Shown: positions 21,732 to 35,461 of the stretch, piece by piece
How the letters are laid out: every line of letters begins with the position of its first letter
Numbering within the stretch: position 1 is the first letter of the stretch
NCBI GenBank assembly: GCA_025642065.1
Contig: JAODUP010000913.1
Span: 42,501 to 106,500 of the forward strand
From: Paralvinella palmiformis
Lineage: Eukaryota; Annelida; Polychaeta; Terebellida; Alvinellidae
DNA: 64,000 nucleotides
Reading direction: 5' to 3'
The notes under the pieces: generated by a model
What the model saw: only the letters and a program-made list of their open reading frames with translations
What the model was told of the DNA's origin: nothing
The model's database searches: none
Made by a program: the position numbers and the translations under genes

Positions 21732-24700
21732 TCGAAATATATGCTCACCCAGTTCACCAGAGGCGTGTAGTAAGTAACAATACAGGATGACCAGATTTTC
21801 AGTTGCGTTCCTCCTGTCGAGCGAGTGACGATTTCTGACATAATTATCCATTGTTACCTATGTTGGCACTCGTGAACGTGTAGGACTAGTTCATTACTTC
21901 AAGGACTAGTTGATTTTAAGTCGCTAGTCCTGCAGGACTAGTTGCCTTTTAATGTTAGATTCTATCCTTGATATATATATATATATATATATATATAGTG
22001 GTCACATGATCATATTAACATTATTACTAATGACCAGGATTCGATCATGTGGTGAAAATAATGGTATGATACTTTATTCACGAATCCTCGATAAATAAAC
22101 CTACTAGACTAAAATAGACGTTGATATAACATTTATTTAGACATTATCAAAATTATAAATCAAACTGTCGGTTGTGTGACAATTTTAAAACTTTGAGCCA
22201 CGCAATGAAATTAATAATAATCCTTTAAATGTTTTTTAAAGGTAGAAACAAAATTATGTATGGACATAGTTTCACAAAAGGTTATTATATTTGTAGAAGT
22301 AGAACAGATAACAAAACAAATATACAACAAAAACCAACAAACAAGCCACTTACTTTGTGCATATTAAATAACAAATAAAAAGATGGCATATACATCAAAA
22401 CCATATGAGGACAAAACACTTTGAAACATGAAGAACAAATTTGAATGAGTAAGAGTGATAAATTCTGATCAAGAGCGTTGAGGACTCTGATGTCGCATAT
22501 ATTTGTATATTACTTAAGTATTAGATTTGGTGGCGGGGGCAGCTGAAATTAGTCAAGTTACCAATATTACTGCTGCAAATGCTACTACTAACAATAATAT
22601 TATGCTTGACACTTAACACATAATCAATCACAAAATTTAATGTTTTCGTATTAGAAAAGTAGAATCCATTTCACAATATTGATCAAACTTTCCATAAATG
22701 TGCATTTCGTTCTTGATTATATATTTTTTGTCACCATAAATTTTCTGAAAGTGAAACATGGGTAACTAGGCAGAATTTGGACACTTCTGGCAGAATTCAG
22801 ACACTTCAGTATTTTTTTAAAATAAATTGCAAATTCCAGAAAACAACTAGAGGTACTATTAATGAATGTCATATACTATTTAAATAAAATACAAGGACAT
22901 TAAGTCGCCAAATCTAGCATAACACTATTCACAACTTGGTACTTATTCATCTTTCTGATGATATCTTGTGTCTATGCAGGCAATTTAGTAAATAAGCAAA
23001 ATCTTAAACTAACTACATTTTTGCGTGTCCTAGATCAGTAGATGAACTTCTCCTACCGGAAAAGGGCATACGTCAAGTGGTTTTTGTTTTCGTTTATCTA
23101 GAGCGTTCCTTAGCCAGAATGCCCTCTCACTTAGCAATAATCAGCTGGACAAGACTTTATGTGCCACCGGCCTCCATAATCAAGCGAATATGACATCCTG
23201 TTCCGGCATTAATCACAACTCGCCACGTGCTCCAAGTAACCCCCATATTCCGCCGGAGTAAAATATGATCTGTCACTTGACGGGGATACGCCGTTACAAC
23301 GCCGCCACTCGTTCATTCTCTCGCCGCTGGGAATGGCCAGGCCGGACGACGGGCATAGGCAGCGGTGCCATAATTTGTATTTAATGAAAAAGCACCGCCT
23401 GAAATATCCACTTTCCTCAGACCTGTTGGACGGTTATTTTCCTAGAAGCCTTCATCCGATCCTGTCAGGGAGATCAAAGTCCGGTTGGGACTATATAGTT
23501 ATTAATAAAGCACTGGAAACGTCAGCGATGAATTACCACGTAGGACATTTTTGGCGTCGGTGGAAAAGACAGGTTTTCACGCTGCCATACAACTCTGCGG
23601 TGACATTTCCACAAAGATGACACATCCTTCATTTTATATTGAACGTTATTAACTCAATTTTCCGCAGACATTTTCAGGCTAGTCTAGATTGGGCCACCCA
23701 CCAGTGTATAGAACGTGGTTACACAATCCATGTTTAAAATGAACTATTGGTAAAATATGCAGTTGCTGGTGAATTCGTGTAATAATATTCCGTACACACG
23801 TGTTGCACGCCTAAGCGTGTAAGTGTCTAGCCGACGGAATATATGCACGCAAACATGTATACTTGCTCTTATTGATACGCACGCATGCATCTACGCACCT
23901 CGGGTCTGCTTACGAGCACCTATTGTTGCATATTGTGTCCACTTTTGTACCGATGACGTGTTTTCATTACCCCCACCCCCATTCGCCAAGCTGACACTAT
24001 TCAACAAGTTTGTGCTTGCCGACGAAAATAGATTTTGATATTTGTAATCAAGTTGTCCATCACTTAAATTCAGATTGACGACTAGAAATAGATCAGATAG
24101 ACGAATAGTTAGCAGCTGGCCATTGTCCACAGAAATATAAAGAACAAGAGTAAGCCTTAATAGGAATGGTTTCACTGTGTATGCCAGTATTGATATTCTC
24201 TCTAATTAAAGAACTTAATGGATGCTGTTTTCCCTCGTAGGAAGTACAACTCCGTCTTTTCCATTAGTTCATTCCTGGAGCGATGCGTTCATATTTCGAA
24301 ATATGGATTTTGTCATTGCAGAGTTATTTCCTTTGTGTGAAGGCAAATATGCCACCGCTTGCGCTTCTCTAGGTACGTTGTTAGTGTTTAAGTATAGGCA
24401 TGTTCGGATTAAAATGAGTTTTTTTAAACAAAAACAAAGAGCACTATCTTGCCCTTGTAATATCTGTGTTACCGCAAAGCGATATTTATGGATGTTTGTT
24501 TAATAAAAGAATATTTAAGATGGAAATAGGCGAGCTATCAGATATTAATCGACTTTGTATTTAGCTAACAAAATATAGTTTGTTAGACGTATACAAAGCC
24601 AAGATAGTAGTAAATAGATTTGTTAGGATTAAGATTCAACGGCTTCAGTACTTTACGTAATACAACTTTGCCCAATCATTCGTCACCCGTCGAACAGTCT

Positions 24701-25144
24701 ACCTTAAATCAGCGAAGGCCTATTAACGCACAGGGTTCGGTGCTCACATGGAAATAAAAGATTTTATTTTAGGGAATACATTTTTATTAAATGGTCAAAT
24801 TGAATTTATTTTCGGTTGTCGAGTTTGCTGATATGTTATATATATATTCTTATCCGAAGACTTCAGTAGTGTCTTGACTTTCTAAATTATCTATATTCTT
24901 ATGAGTGGCCCCTTCCACGTGGTACGACGAACGGGGACGACCTCTCCAGCCTCCCTAGTCCCTGTTTGTGACGTTGCCGCAGAGCCAGCTCTGGCAAACT
25001 AATTTTTTAAAAGTATGGGGGTCTGGCTATTCCCACTGGCTATATTACCTCGAGTACGGCTCCCCTTCCGGGTGGGGTGGGGGGGGCCATTATTTTATTT
25101 ATAGAATGATTCATTGACAGAATCGTCGGTATAATAATAAATAA

Positions 25145-25205
<61 letters not shown>

Positions 25206-28200
25206 AGATTCATCGTTTATCTACTTTATAGTCAAATAATCTACATTAATCCATTGCTGTCTAATATTAGATATTCGATTTGTGAATTAGTTAGTCTTTG
25301 AGAACGCGATCCACAAGTAACAACTAATTTGTGTATTCGACCCGAGATTCGTCTCAATTGCTCGTCTCACACCGTTACTACTGAGGTATCGTTGTTGTAT
25401 AGGTTTATGAGAAGTTTTTGTATACAAATACCATTACCATACCATAATAACAGTTTTGGGTTTCTTTTTGTGGTCGATAATAGAGTAGATTTCTCACTAT
25501 TTCAACAATATGGTGCTTGCTGGTGTGATAAACATATAGGTGTGAGGTGAGGAGTTGTGCCGTAAATACCCAACCCAATCTGTCCCATGACGGTATTTAT
25601 TCGCTGATGTTCAGTCAGTTCGTGATATGTTTAAATCTGTGTATTAGGTAATTAATGTGTATCGGGAAATATATGTGTGTGGCCATTATTGTTGTTGTCG
25701 TTGTAATTTTTGGTCGAAGAACGTATCTAATCCACTGCATATGTGTGTGTGTATATCAATCCAAGATCAGTTAATATATTTGATCAATCTTCCAGAGTTG
25801 TTACCATGTCGGGGTGGTCAGATGAAGACTTCAAGTTTTCTGCTTGAGGTTTGTATTAATTTAGAATACACGTATACACTCGCTCACTCACTCACTCGCT
25901 CGCTCACTCACTCACTCACTCACTCACTCACTCACTCACTCACTCACTCACTCACTCACTCACTCACTCACTCACTCACTCACTCACTCACTCACTCACT
26001 CACTCACTCACTCACTCACTCACTCACTCACTCACTCACTCACTCACTCACTCACTCACTCACTCACTCACTCACTCACTCACTCACTCACTCACTCACT
26101 CACTCACTCACTCACTCACTCCTAAATTGTGCTGATGTCTGGTTAAACAACATTCAGTCATCCATCACTCCATCACTCACTCACTCACTCACTCACTCAC
26201 TCACTCACTCACCCACTCATTCACTGATACATCCACGCATCCAGGTGCTGACGCATGCAAGTGCTGACAGATAAAGACCACACAGAACAGAGTACAATAA
26301 TAATAATAATAATAATTGGCGAAATGGCAAAAGAGGCGGTCTATCCAATAGAGATAGATAGATAGATAGACAGATAGATATATAGATATATAGATAGATA
26401 GAGGGGAGAGAGAGAGAGAAATAGGAGAGAGAAAGGGGGGGGGGGTGAGACTATTAAATAGGAAAGACACAGAGAGTAGAGTAAATATTACAACATCCAT
26501 AATATAATATTGTTATTAAGCGGCTTCTGTTTGACGAATTAACTTGACGTTCTCTTGACGCATTTCAGGTCGTCGACATTCTTGTCGATTACGTCCGGAA
26601 GAGCAATGACCGGAGCGCAAAAGTCTTGGATTTCCACCATCCGCACACCTTGAAAGAGATGATGGGACACTGTCTGGATCTGCAGGAAGACCCGCAGAAT
26701 CTCGAGCAGATACTGAGCGACTGCAAGGAGACCCTGAAGTACTGCGTCAAAACTGGCAAGTACAGTGGCGACGTATAGCGGTTGGCGTATGTCGTATTTT
26801 CTATTGTGGAAGTTAATGTCGTGCCATTTCTGGATGATAACAATGATTGATGTTTTGCGCCCACTTTCGTGCACATGTTAGTCTAAATGGGCCGAGCGAC
26901 CTCCAAATGTAATGAAGCGATACAGATGAAAACCCCCTTTAGATATGCCCACGCCGAGATTCTAACTCAGGTGGTAGTGATATGTGGTCGAACGCGCTAC
27001 CAGCTAGACCACGGAGGCGCCCCGTACCATTTCTGGAACAATTACTCTGCTACCAATTTTCGCGAAAAGAATTTATATATAAATGCAATCTGAAGCAAAA
27101 CGTAAATTGCATACATATCTTCGTAAAATAGAAATATGTTAATATTGCGATATACGCATGGACATTCCCCTGCCATCCGTTCCTGTCAGTTATGCTGCCA
27201 AAATAACTGAATTTGATCCGGATTGTTGAAGCAACATGAAATTCTTAACGAGAATGGTCCTTTGTTGTGAGAAGTTCACGCTAAAGTATCTTCCAAATGG
27301 AATATAACTGAAGATGAAGACGCGATATTTATAGATTTGCCATAAAAATATCGCCATTGCCGATGGCTGATTTGCATTTAAGAGGATCTGTCCCGTGATG
27401 ATTCTACAGCGTGACAATATAATTGTTTCCTCCGCTTGCCGAACTGCAATTCTTTCTCCGAGTTCGTCAGAACAACAGCTGGACAACTTTCCGTCAAGAT
27501 ATTGAACTGTAGGTCAGTAATTTATAATAATAATAATAATAATAATAATGGCTAAAATCGCAGTTACGTTACGTGGCTTAGCTACCTCAAATGAGGGAGA
27601 AGGATATGGTCTGTAATTTACTGCTTTTCCACGGGGACTAATTCAAAACAAATTTAGAATTTACAATAGGTAGCACATTCTTCGGAGAAACCTTGCGAGT
27701 TGCCTGGTTGGAAAAAGAATTACCCCTATTATTATGCCACGGCCGAGATTCGAACCCCCACCTCCCGCACAGCATCACCATGAGTAAGAAAGTCCGACGC
27801 TCTTACCCACTAGGCCATAGAATGTCCCGTAGATAAATGAAGAATTAGATGGCTAGATGAATTTTAATACTTTTCTCAAATTACCGACGAATCAAATACC
27901 GAAATGTGTCTTCGTTCACCTTTAACCTCACAGTGAAGCCGGAAGTGCCGTGACCCACATGACAATTGGTTGAGCGCGCCCGAAGCGGATCGATACGGAA
28001 GACCTTCGAACGCAATCATTAATGGAATAAAACATGTTTCGCGGGTTTTAGTCGGGCGGCAGGTGCGGGGTCGGCGCCGTTTTCCCATGACGAACTGGTA
28101 TTGTTGACAATAATAGCTGCCAATGGACGGCCATTTGTGTCATCTTTTCGGCGCCGGTCAATCGAATTAGCCGCACTCTATGTTTGTCGAACATCGGACG

Positions 28201-30503
28201 AGATCGGACGAGGCCGTGGGTGCGCGCGATTTTGGTAGCCGCAATCTCTGGGGAGTAGATATATGGCGGGTTAGGGAATCTCCCAGAAAATTAGCCTAAT
28301 CAGTGAATGAGGGAATAATTAGGGGAGAGATGCACCGACGACAGGCGTTCGTAGCAAGACGACACGATTTAATGAAGCGAAAATGCGAAGAAAGCAATAT
28401 TTTGTCGACGCGCATCTCGGCCGCGCATGTAACTGACAAAGGCGTCTTGTGATAGGTTGTTGTTAATTAAACGAGCTCGCCTACGCAGAAGAATGGAATA
28501 ACTTCGAATTCCATCACCAATCCTCTAAGTTTACGATCCTGGAAGCCAGTGCCATTCAGAAAATCGCCCACCCGCCTTTTCACTCCGCAACGTCTTGCTG
28601 TCACGTCTTCAACGGGTAACAATAGCGGGAGCCACCTCCCCATTCCACCCCCACCGACGGAGTCTGTCATTTCCAGATGGAGCCATGTTCGAACTGGGCG
28701 ACCCGCAGTGGCGCTCTCTGTCGGGCGAACGAGCGGCGAAATAACTTCTTGGGAAAATGAACACGGGGCCGCTCGGAGAATATTGTAATTTCTGGCGGAT
28801 TTATTGATCGCCGAAGACCGAAGGCACCGTTTATTGAAAACTGCGAGTCATCCGTTTTTCAGGCGACGTTGTTTCTCGTCATCAGGCGAGACGTGAGCCC
28901 ACCAAATCGGGGGGTGGTGCTGGATAGCTGGTTCGGTGGTGGGGGAAGGATGTTTGGCCGCAGATGGGAAACTACCAGCAGCAGTCAGACCGATGGGAAG
29001 CGCCTACCTTCTGAGATTTCGGAGTGGAAGGGGGGGGGGGATGCTGGTCCACCGAAACTTCTCCTCGTCAGCTGCTTGGTAGCAGCTGGGGCCGTTCGGA
29101 GTCGGTTAGCGAGAGACTGTCTTTGTATCGGATGCCGAGTTAATCTCCATGAGAAAAGATCGGGGCTGGCAGATTGTCGGAGGAAGGGGAGTTATCGGGG
29201 GAGGGTGGGAGAGATGGGCCGTTAGTGAGCGCCAGAATGGTGACGACCAGCTCGTCGGCTTTAACTGAAGATCCTCGCTCAATGACGAACTCACGGCCCG
29301 AAAATTAAACCCGAGACGAAGGCCCTTCCCGGCCCACTTTAAGAGAATTCTGGTGGCGTTAAACCCCGGCAAAGACTTATAGACGTTTTAAGGCCAGCGA
29401 GGACGACGAGTTCGCTGGCGAAGGGACTTCTTTTGACACGATTTGGCTCGGTTTTGTCATTCCTACTTTGCCATCTCGGCATCGTCTAGATCTGTGGCGG
29501 CTAGTTCTCTGGGCCAGACATAAATAATAGATATGTATCGATCACTTGTTAAGTTCTCAGACTGCTTTAATAATAAAATGTCGACATTTAAGCGGTTTCA
29601 TATTACCTGTCGAAACTTTAATGTAATACGGGCGCCTGCATGGCATAACTAATAGCGCCTTTGGTCACAGATCTATAGCACCTGGGTTCGAACCCCGGCT
29701 GGGCTATGTCAGAAGGTTGTTTCATCTTTCACTTCGCCTCATTAGCGTTGGAGGTCGCTCGGTCCATTTAGCCCACCTTGTGCACAAAAGTGGCCGTCAA
29801 ACAGCAAAACATTTACATTTACAGTAATTATTTCTTATACTAGCGGATGCAGTTTAGTTAAGAATCTATTTAAGCTATTTACGACGATGGCCCACAACTA
29901 AAGTTCATATGCAAAATGAATCCCATAAGGACATCCAAATTTCATTAAATCAACGTCAATAAATTATTCAGTAGTGGATTTATTCAGTGAAATAAATCTG
30001 TTTCGAGTCAGGAATGTTTAGATATCGTATGGAATAAGCTTCAATCCGAAAAATACAAACATTATATCCTTAATGAATGAATGAATGAATGAATGAATGA
30101 ATGAGTGAATGAATTATATTAAATCCTCTAAATTGACAAATGATGAATTAATTATTATTTGTAAAATTCGAACTGATTTCTAGAATGCAGAATTAATTAC
30201 CAAAATTGTAAATAAATTAATCAGTTTAGCCACTCTGGTATTATATTTGATCTTTTCTAGTAAATTACAATTTGTATGAAACTTCTAGGACATCCACGAT
30301 TCTTTAACCAGTTATCAACCGGCCTAGACATAATAGCCTTGGCGGGAGAATGGCTTACAGCGACGGCAAATGCTAACATGTAAGGACGATCATTATCTGT
30401 ACTGTTTAATTAGTGCCTTCTAAGGCTATGATTGTTCGAATTTTAACAGAGTGCGAAGTCCTACTTATACGCATACACACACGCTTGCGCGTGCACACAC
30501 ATA

Positions 30504-30571
<68 letters not shown>

Positions 30572-31081
30572 CTCCATTTAAGGTTTACCTACGAGATAGC
30601 TCCTGTGTTTACATTGATGGAGGATATCGTACTAACTAAGATGAGAGAACATATAGGTTGGCCAAACGGAGAGGGAGATGGTATATTTGCACCAGGTACG
30701 ATATGCCTATATTTTTACCCAAATAAAATACCTTTTATCAAGTTATTTGATCCTATGATCGATATTGCGCCAGCAAGGATGAGCACTTAATGAAGAAGTC
30801 TAGCACTTATAAGATAGATTGGTAATTTCTCTAAATTGGCTGTACATCTTCAGACTTACCTTTATCTGGGTTTCGGTTATTGCTGGGCCCACTTCGAGAA
30901 CCCCAAGAAATCCTGTCAAGTCTACCCATACTTATACACGTATATTACAAATATACATACACACATATTTCATGTACATTAATATATATCTATCTAACTA
31001 CGAGCTTATTACAATTAATACACAGCGACCATTTAAAAAGACAGAATACCACCCTGAAGATAATTGTTTTCCTTATAATGG

Positions 31082-31164
<83 letters not shown>

Positions 31165-31608
31165 CAGCCAGCTTACTGCTCCCCGTTAGGTGGCGCTATT
31201 TCTAATCTTTATGCTGTAGCTGCGGCCAGACATCATCTTATGCCAGACAGTAAGAGCAAAGGGATGACTGATATGCCAAGACTCGTGATGTTTACTTCAG
31301 AACATGTGAGTTGAGTGAGAAAAATAACAAATTAACAAAAAACATTAGTCAATAAAAAAATCTCACACACACCTTAACTCGCTACCTGACTAACTACCTG
31401 ACTTCTTCACCGCCTGACTCACGTACACGTAACATACACGGACGCACGCTTACGCCTCTCTTTCGCTAGCGGGCGAGCGCGCTCGTGTTGAACAGTTTAC
31501 ATGTTAATTTTATTTTCAGGCCCACTTCTCAATCAAAAGGGCTGGAGCACTTCTCGGTATTGGCACAGACAATGTCATCGGCATCAAGACCGATGATTGG
31601 TATGTTCG

Positions 31609-31639
<31 letters not shown>

Positions 31640-32598
31640 GTCGTCTTTGTCGCCATAACTTTTTAATTATCACGTACAAAGTGCTATTTCGTGAAATGTA
31701 AATTTTAATTTTTAGAATATGCATAATAATTACATAGAATAACGTCTGCTGGCTTATAGCGGGATTATTATTTTACATCGCCAAAGTGCAAATTATTTCG
31801 CCGAACAATTTTATAATGAATGAGAAATGTATATTAAAACTAGCTCCAATAACATATAAATCATTACGTGTATGACCCCGGACTAGCATGTTATAATTCC
31901 GATGCACTTCCGGTTCACTGGGCGGGGACGACGGTAAGGATAAATTATGTATTGAACATTATCAATATGTTTCGTTTTACACTCGTGGTGTGGTTATCCG
32001 TGGTTTCGATTGGTTGTCAGCTCAGAGAGACAGGTAGAGAGATAGATATTTGTCAGATAAATAGACAGAGATAGACGCGATCAGATAATAGACAAACATT
32101 AGAGAGTGAGCCAGGATTGAGTTGGTGTAAGAGTGATTTATATAAGGGAAATGTATTAATTTCTATCAGTACCGTATATTATATAACACTATGATGACCA
32201 TAACGGAAATAAGTTTTATGGCTTTTGTGTTATCCTATGTGCTTTTTATTTGTATGTAATCGTTTGTACATATATAAATAAGTATTAACTAATAAATAAA
32301 ATAAAAAATTAAACAAACAAGAGTTAACCAAAAAAAAAAAACAAAGTTTTTATTCTATTTTACCATCGTCATATATAATAGCTAACATGTTTCCTTCATT
32401 CCTCGCCGTCGATAGCTGCAAGATGATACCAAGTGAGTTGGATGCTCAGATAGAGAAGGCCAAACGAGAAGGTGGCATTCCATTCTTTGTATCGGCCACG
32501 GCGGGTACGACTGTAGTCGGAGCTTTTGATCCGCTGAACGAAATTGCTGACATCTGCGAAAAATACGGCATATGGTTTCACGTCGACGTAGATATCGT

Positions 32599-32661
<63 letters not shown>

Positions 32662-33237
32662 CCGGAGATTTGTATCATAAGACTGCGATTACAGATATTC
32701 TAAAGTGTGACCATTGTATTTGGTTATGAGAGGGAAATTTGTAATCTAGCTTCGGCGCTGATCGCACTTCGGATATATGGTATGTGTTTCTAGGGGAAAC
32801 GTCGAGATCCGAGCCATAGTGAGGGATGTCGGCAGCGAAATGCACAAACCACTGGGCCATGAGAATATCCTTAAAACTGTCAGCTGAGGCGTATTTATCT
32901 AATCCTCCATTTCTTACACGACCAATTTGAATATTTCATGGGAAATCAATCCGTACCGTGTGTCAATTATAATACAATAAAACCTTCTTTGTCCGAGTTG
33001 GTCAGCTTAATCTCTGATTTCTGGCAGAGTTTTATTTCCTTATATGGTAACGGATAATTACATTTTTTGACTATCCAACCCATCGTCACAGGTCATTTAT
33101 CCTTTAATATAACGAACTATCACGGTATTTATTGTTTAATTTAAGAGTTCACAGTATATGGCAAAAATACAGAAAACCTGAACTAAGCCGTCACTTGAGC
33201 AATGCGACTCTCTAGATAGCCAGGTTATATACACTGG

Positions 33238-33294
<57 letters not shown>

Positions 33295-34051
33295 CTGATC
33301 CAGGTATTTTTTTGATTTTAGGGAGCCTGGGGAGGAAGTGTCTTGGTGTCACCGACATACAAACATCTTCTGAATGGAGTACACAGGTAATGATGACTAA
33401 CGTCTGTCGGTTTATAAATAATAATTTTAAAAAAATATGATAATCGTGACATTCATAATATAAAATAGTTATAATAAAATGTTGATAGCGCTGGCGACGA
33501 AAACGATGACAATGATGACAACGGTGACGACGTCGATGCAGACAATAATAACAACAAAAACAACAACAACAACAACAACAGGTTAAATGAATATTTAATA
33601 CAACACCAAAAATCGGCTAAACAATATTTGGTGAATTCCAATTGATAACAAAATAGATGAAGATGATACAGTTTTATGGCGAACAACGTAATTGATGATG
33701 TAATTAACAACATCAAAGAGTAACATAGCAAGAAATATAAATAAAAGCCAATTTATAAAACTGTGGTTATGAGGAAAAACCGCCATATCCAGTAGTTGCA
33801 TTTATTCAAATAAAAGCAAACCAAGAAATGTACCACAGTCTACAAGTAGAGAAAAAAGGCTATTATAAATAAATGCAAAATATAAACTATGGAGTAGATA
33901 ATAATAAACGTTTAAAACTCAGATATATGGAATGCACTCCCAGCTCACATTCGTGTATACAAAACACTGAACATTTTTAAGATGTTGCTGAAAACGCATT
34001 TGTTCTCTAACCATTTTGATCTTTAATTTCTTCTTTTTTTATTTTTCTTAG

Positions 34052-34096
<45 letters not shown>

Positions 34097-34805
34097 AATT
34101 TAGCTTTATACATATATTGTTATGAAATAATCGTATTATATTTGTTATATCTTATATGGGTTTTTTTTTTCTTCGTAAGTTTATATACAACGCTTTTGAA
34201 CGGGCTTTAAGTATGAAAAGAGCGCTTTATAGGTTTGGTAAAATAAAAAAATAAAAATATGCAATATAATAAACCACAGATGGCATATTCGGCGGAGAAA
34301 CCTTTGCCAGTTGCCTGGTTGATGAAAAAACCCTCCTACTATAATGCAACGTCCGGGATTCGATGATGATGATGATTGATTGGTGTTTTACGGCCACGTT
34401 TGTGTACATGGTAGGCTAAATGGGGCGAGCGACCTCCGAAGGTAATGAAGCGAAGTCAAAGATGAAACAGCCTTCAGATATGCCCACGCCGAGGTTCGAA
34501 CACCGGTGGTAGTGATCTATGATCCAACACGCTACCGCTAGACCACGAAGGCGCACCAAGTAAATACTGGGAGATGATCAGACGTATCAACAGTTAATAA
34601 GCCGCTGCCTGACACCAATTGTTCAGGTTGTCTCATCTTGACATATATATCATCAATCAGTGTAGTTGTGTTATGTATGACTCGCGTTGGTTTGGTAATT
34701 CCGGAAGAAATAAAGGCACTAAGAAGATCGCGTGTAATTCCATGATGTATACCGGACACATAATTATATGATTAATACTGAACAATTATTAGAATATTAA
34801 TCCCA

Positions 34806-34861
<56 letters not shown>

Positions 34862-35227
34862 GGGGATTGAATATTCTAATAATATCCAATCAGTCAAACC
34901 AATCGTGGCTGATAAGAAAATGAAAGCGGTGATAAGAAACGACGTACGCCAACAATAATGAAGATGCAATATCATGACTTAACACGACATAAAGTCAATA
35001 AGCGTTCATGATATAATAACATAATGTTTAACTTTTTATTTCTGTTTTTGTAGTATCAATGTTGGGGTAAACTTGTCGTAAACAGATCTCGTAATCAACT
35101 CAATTACAGCTAATAAAAATTGTAATTTAGAAATAACAACTTGGATCTGGTGCAGATTACTTACCATTACATTTTGATGCCACTCTATTTTGGAGAGTAT
35201 GAGACCTTATACATTACCTAAAAACTA

Positions 35228-35282
<55 letters not shown>

Positions 35283-35411
35283 AGAGAGAAGATAATGTGT
35301 ATTATTGTTATTTCACAACCTATGACGTGGTCCTCACAAACTAATGGGAGCAGTACTTCAGTGTTCTGCTGTACTGCTGAGAGAAAAGGCAAGTAACATC
35401 AACAACAAAAA

Positions 35412-35461
<50 letters not shown>

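Larger units (their letters stand above)
19592..25795 (+). other. GAD intron 1 (between coding exons 1 and 2)
   Basis: 6.2 kb. Holds GC-richer patches at 20.26-20.72 and 23.2-23.6 kb that could be regulatory, a SINE fragment, several microsatellites, an 18-bp palindrome and a possible cassette exon at 24241-24372. Confidence 0.7.
30507..35457. repeat. Cluster of eight (AT)n runs between GAD exons
   Basis: Tracts at 30507-30571, 31087-31163, 32599-32658, 33238-33291, 34054-34094, 34810-34857, 35229-35270 and 35415-35457. Five lie within about 30 bp of a GAD exon. Confidence 0.92.

Noticed and set aside
23333..23620. 95-codon open frame in GAD intron
   Set aside because: No protein similarity. 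The GC-rich patch may be regulatory, but there is no evidence for coding.
25657..26274. 205-codon open frame with a Thr-His-Ser-Leu repeat
   Set aside because: The repeat is simply the translated TCAC microsatellite. Only 25796-25848 is coding, as a GAD exon.
30413..31205. Open frames of 125 and 128 codons rich in Ile-Tyr
   Set aside because: Translated AT microsatellites plus GAD exons 5 and 6. They are not separate genes.
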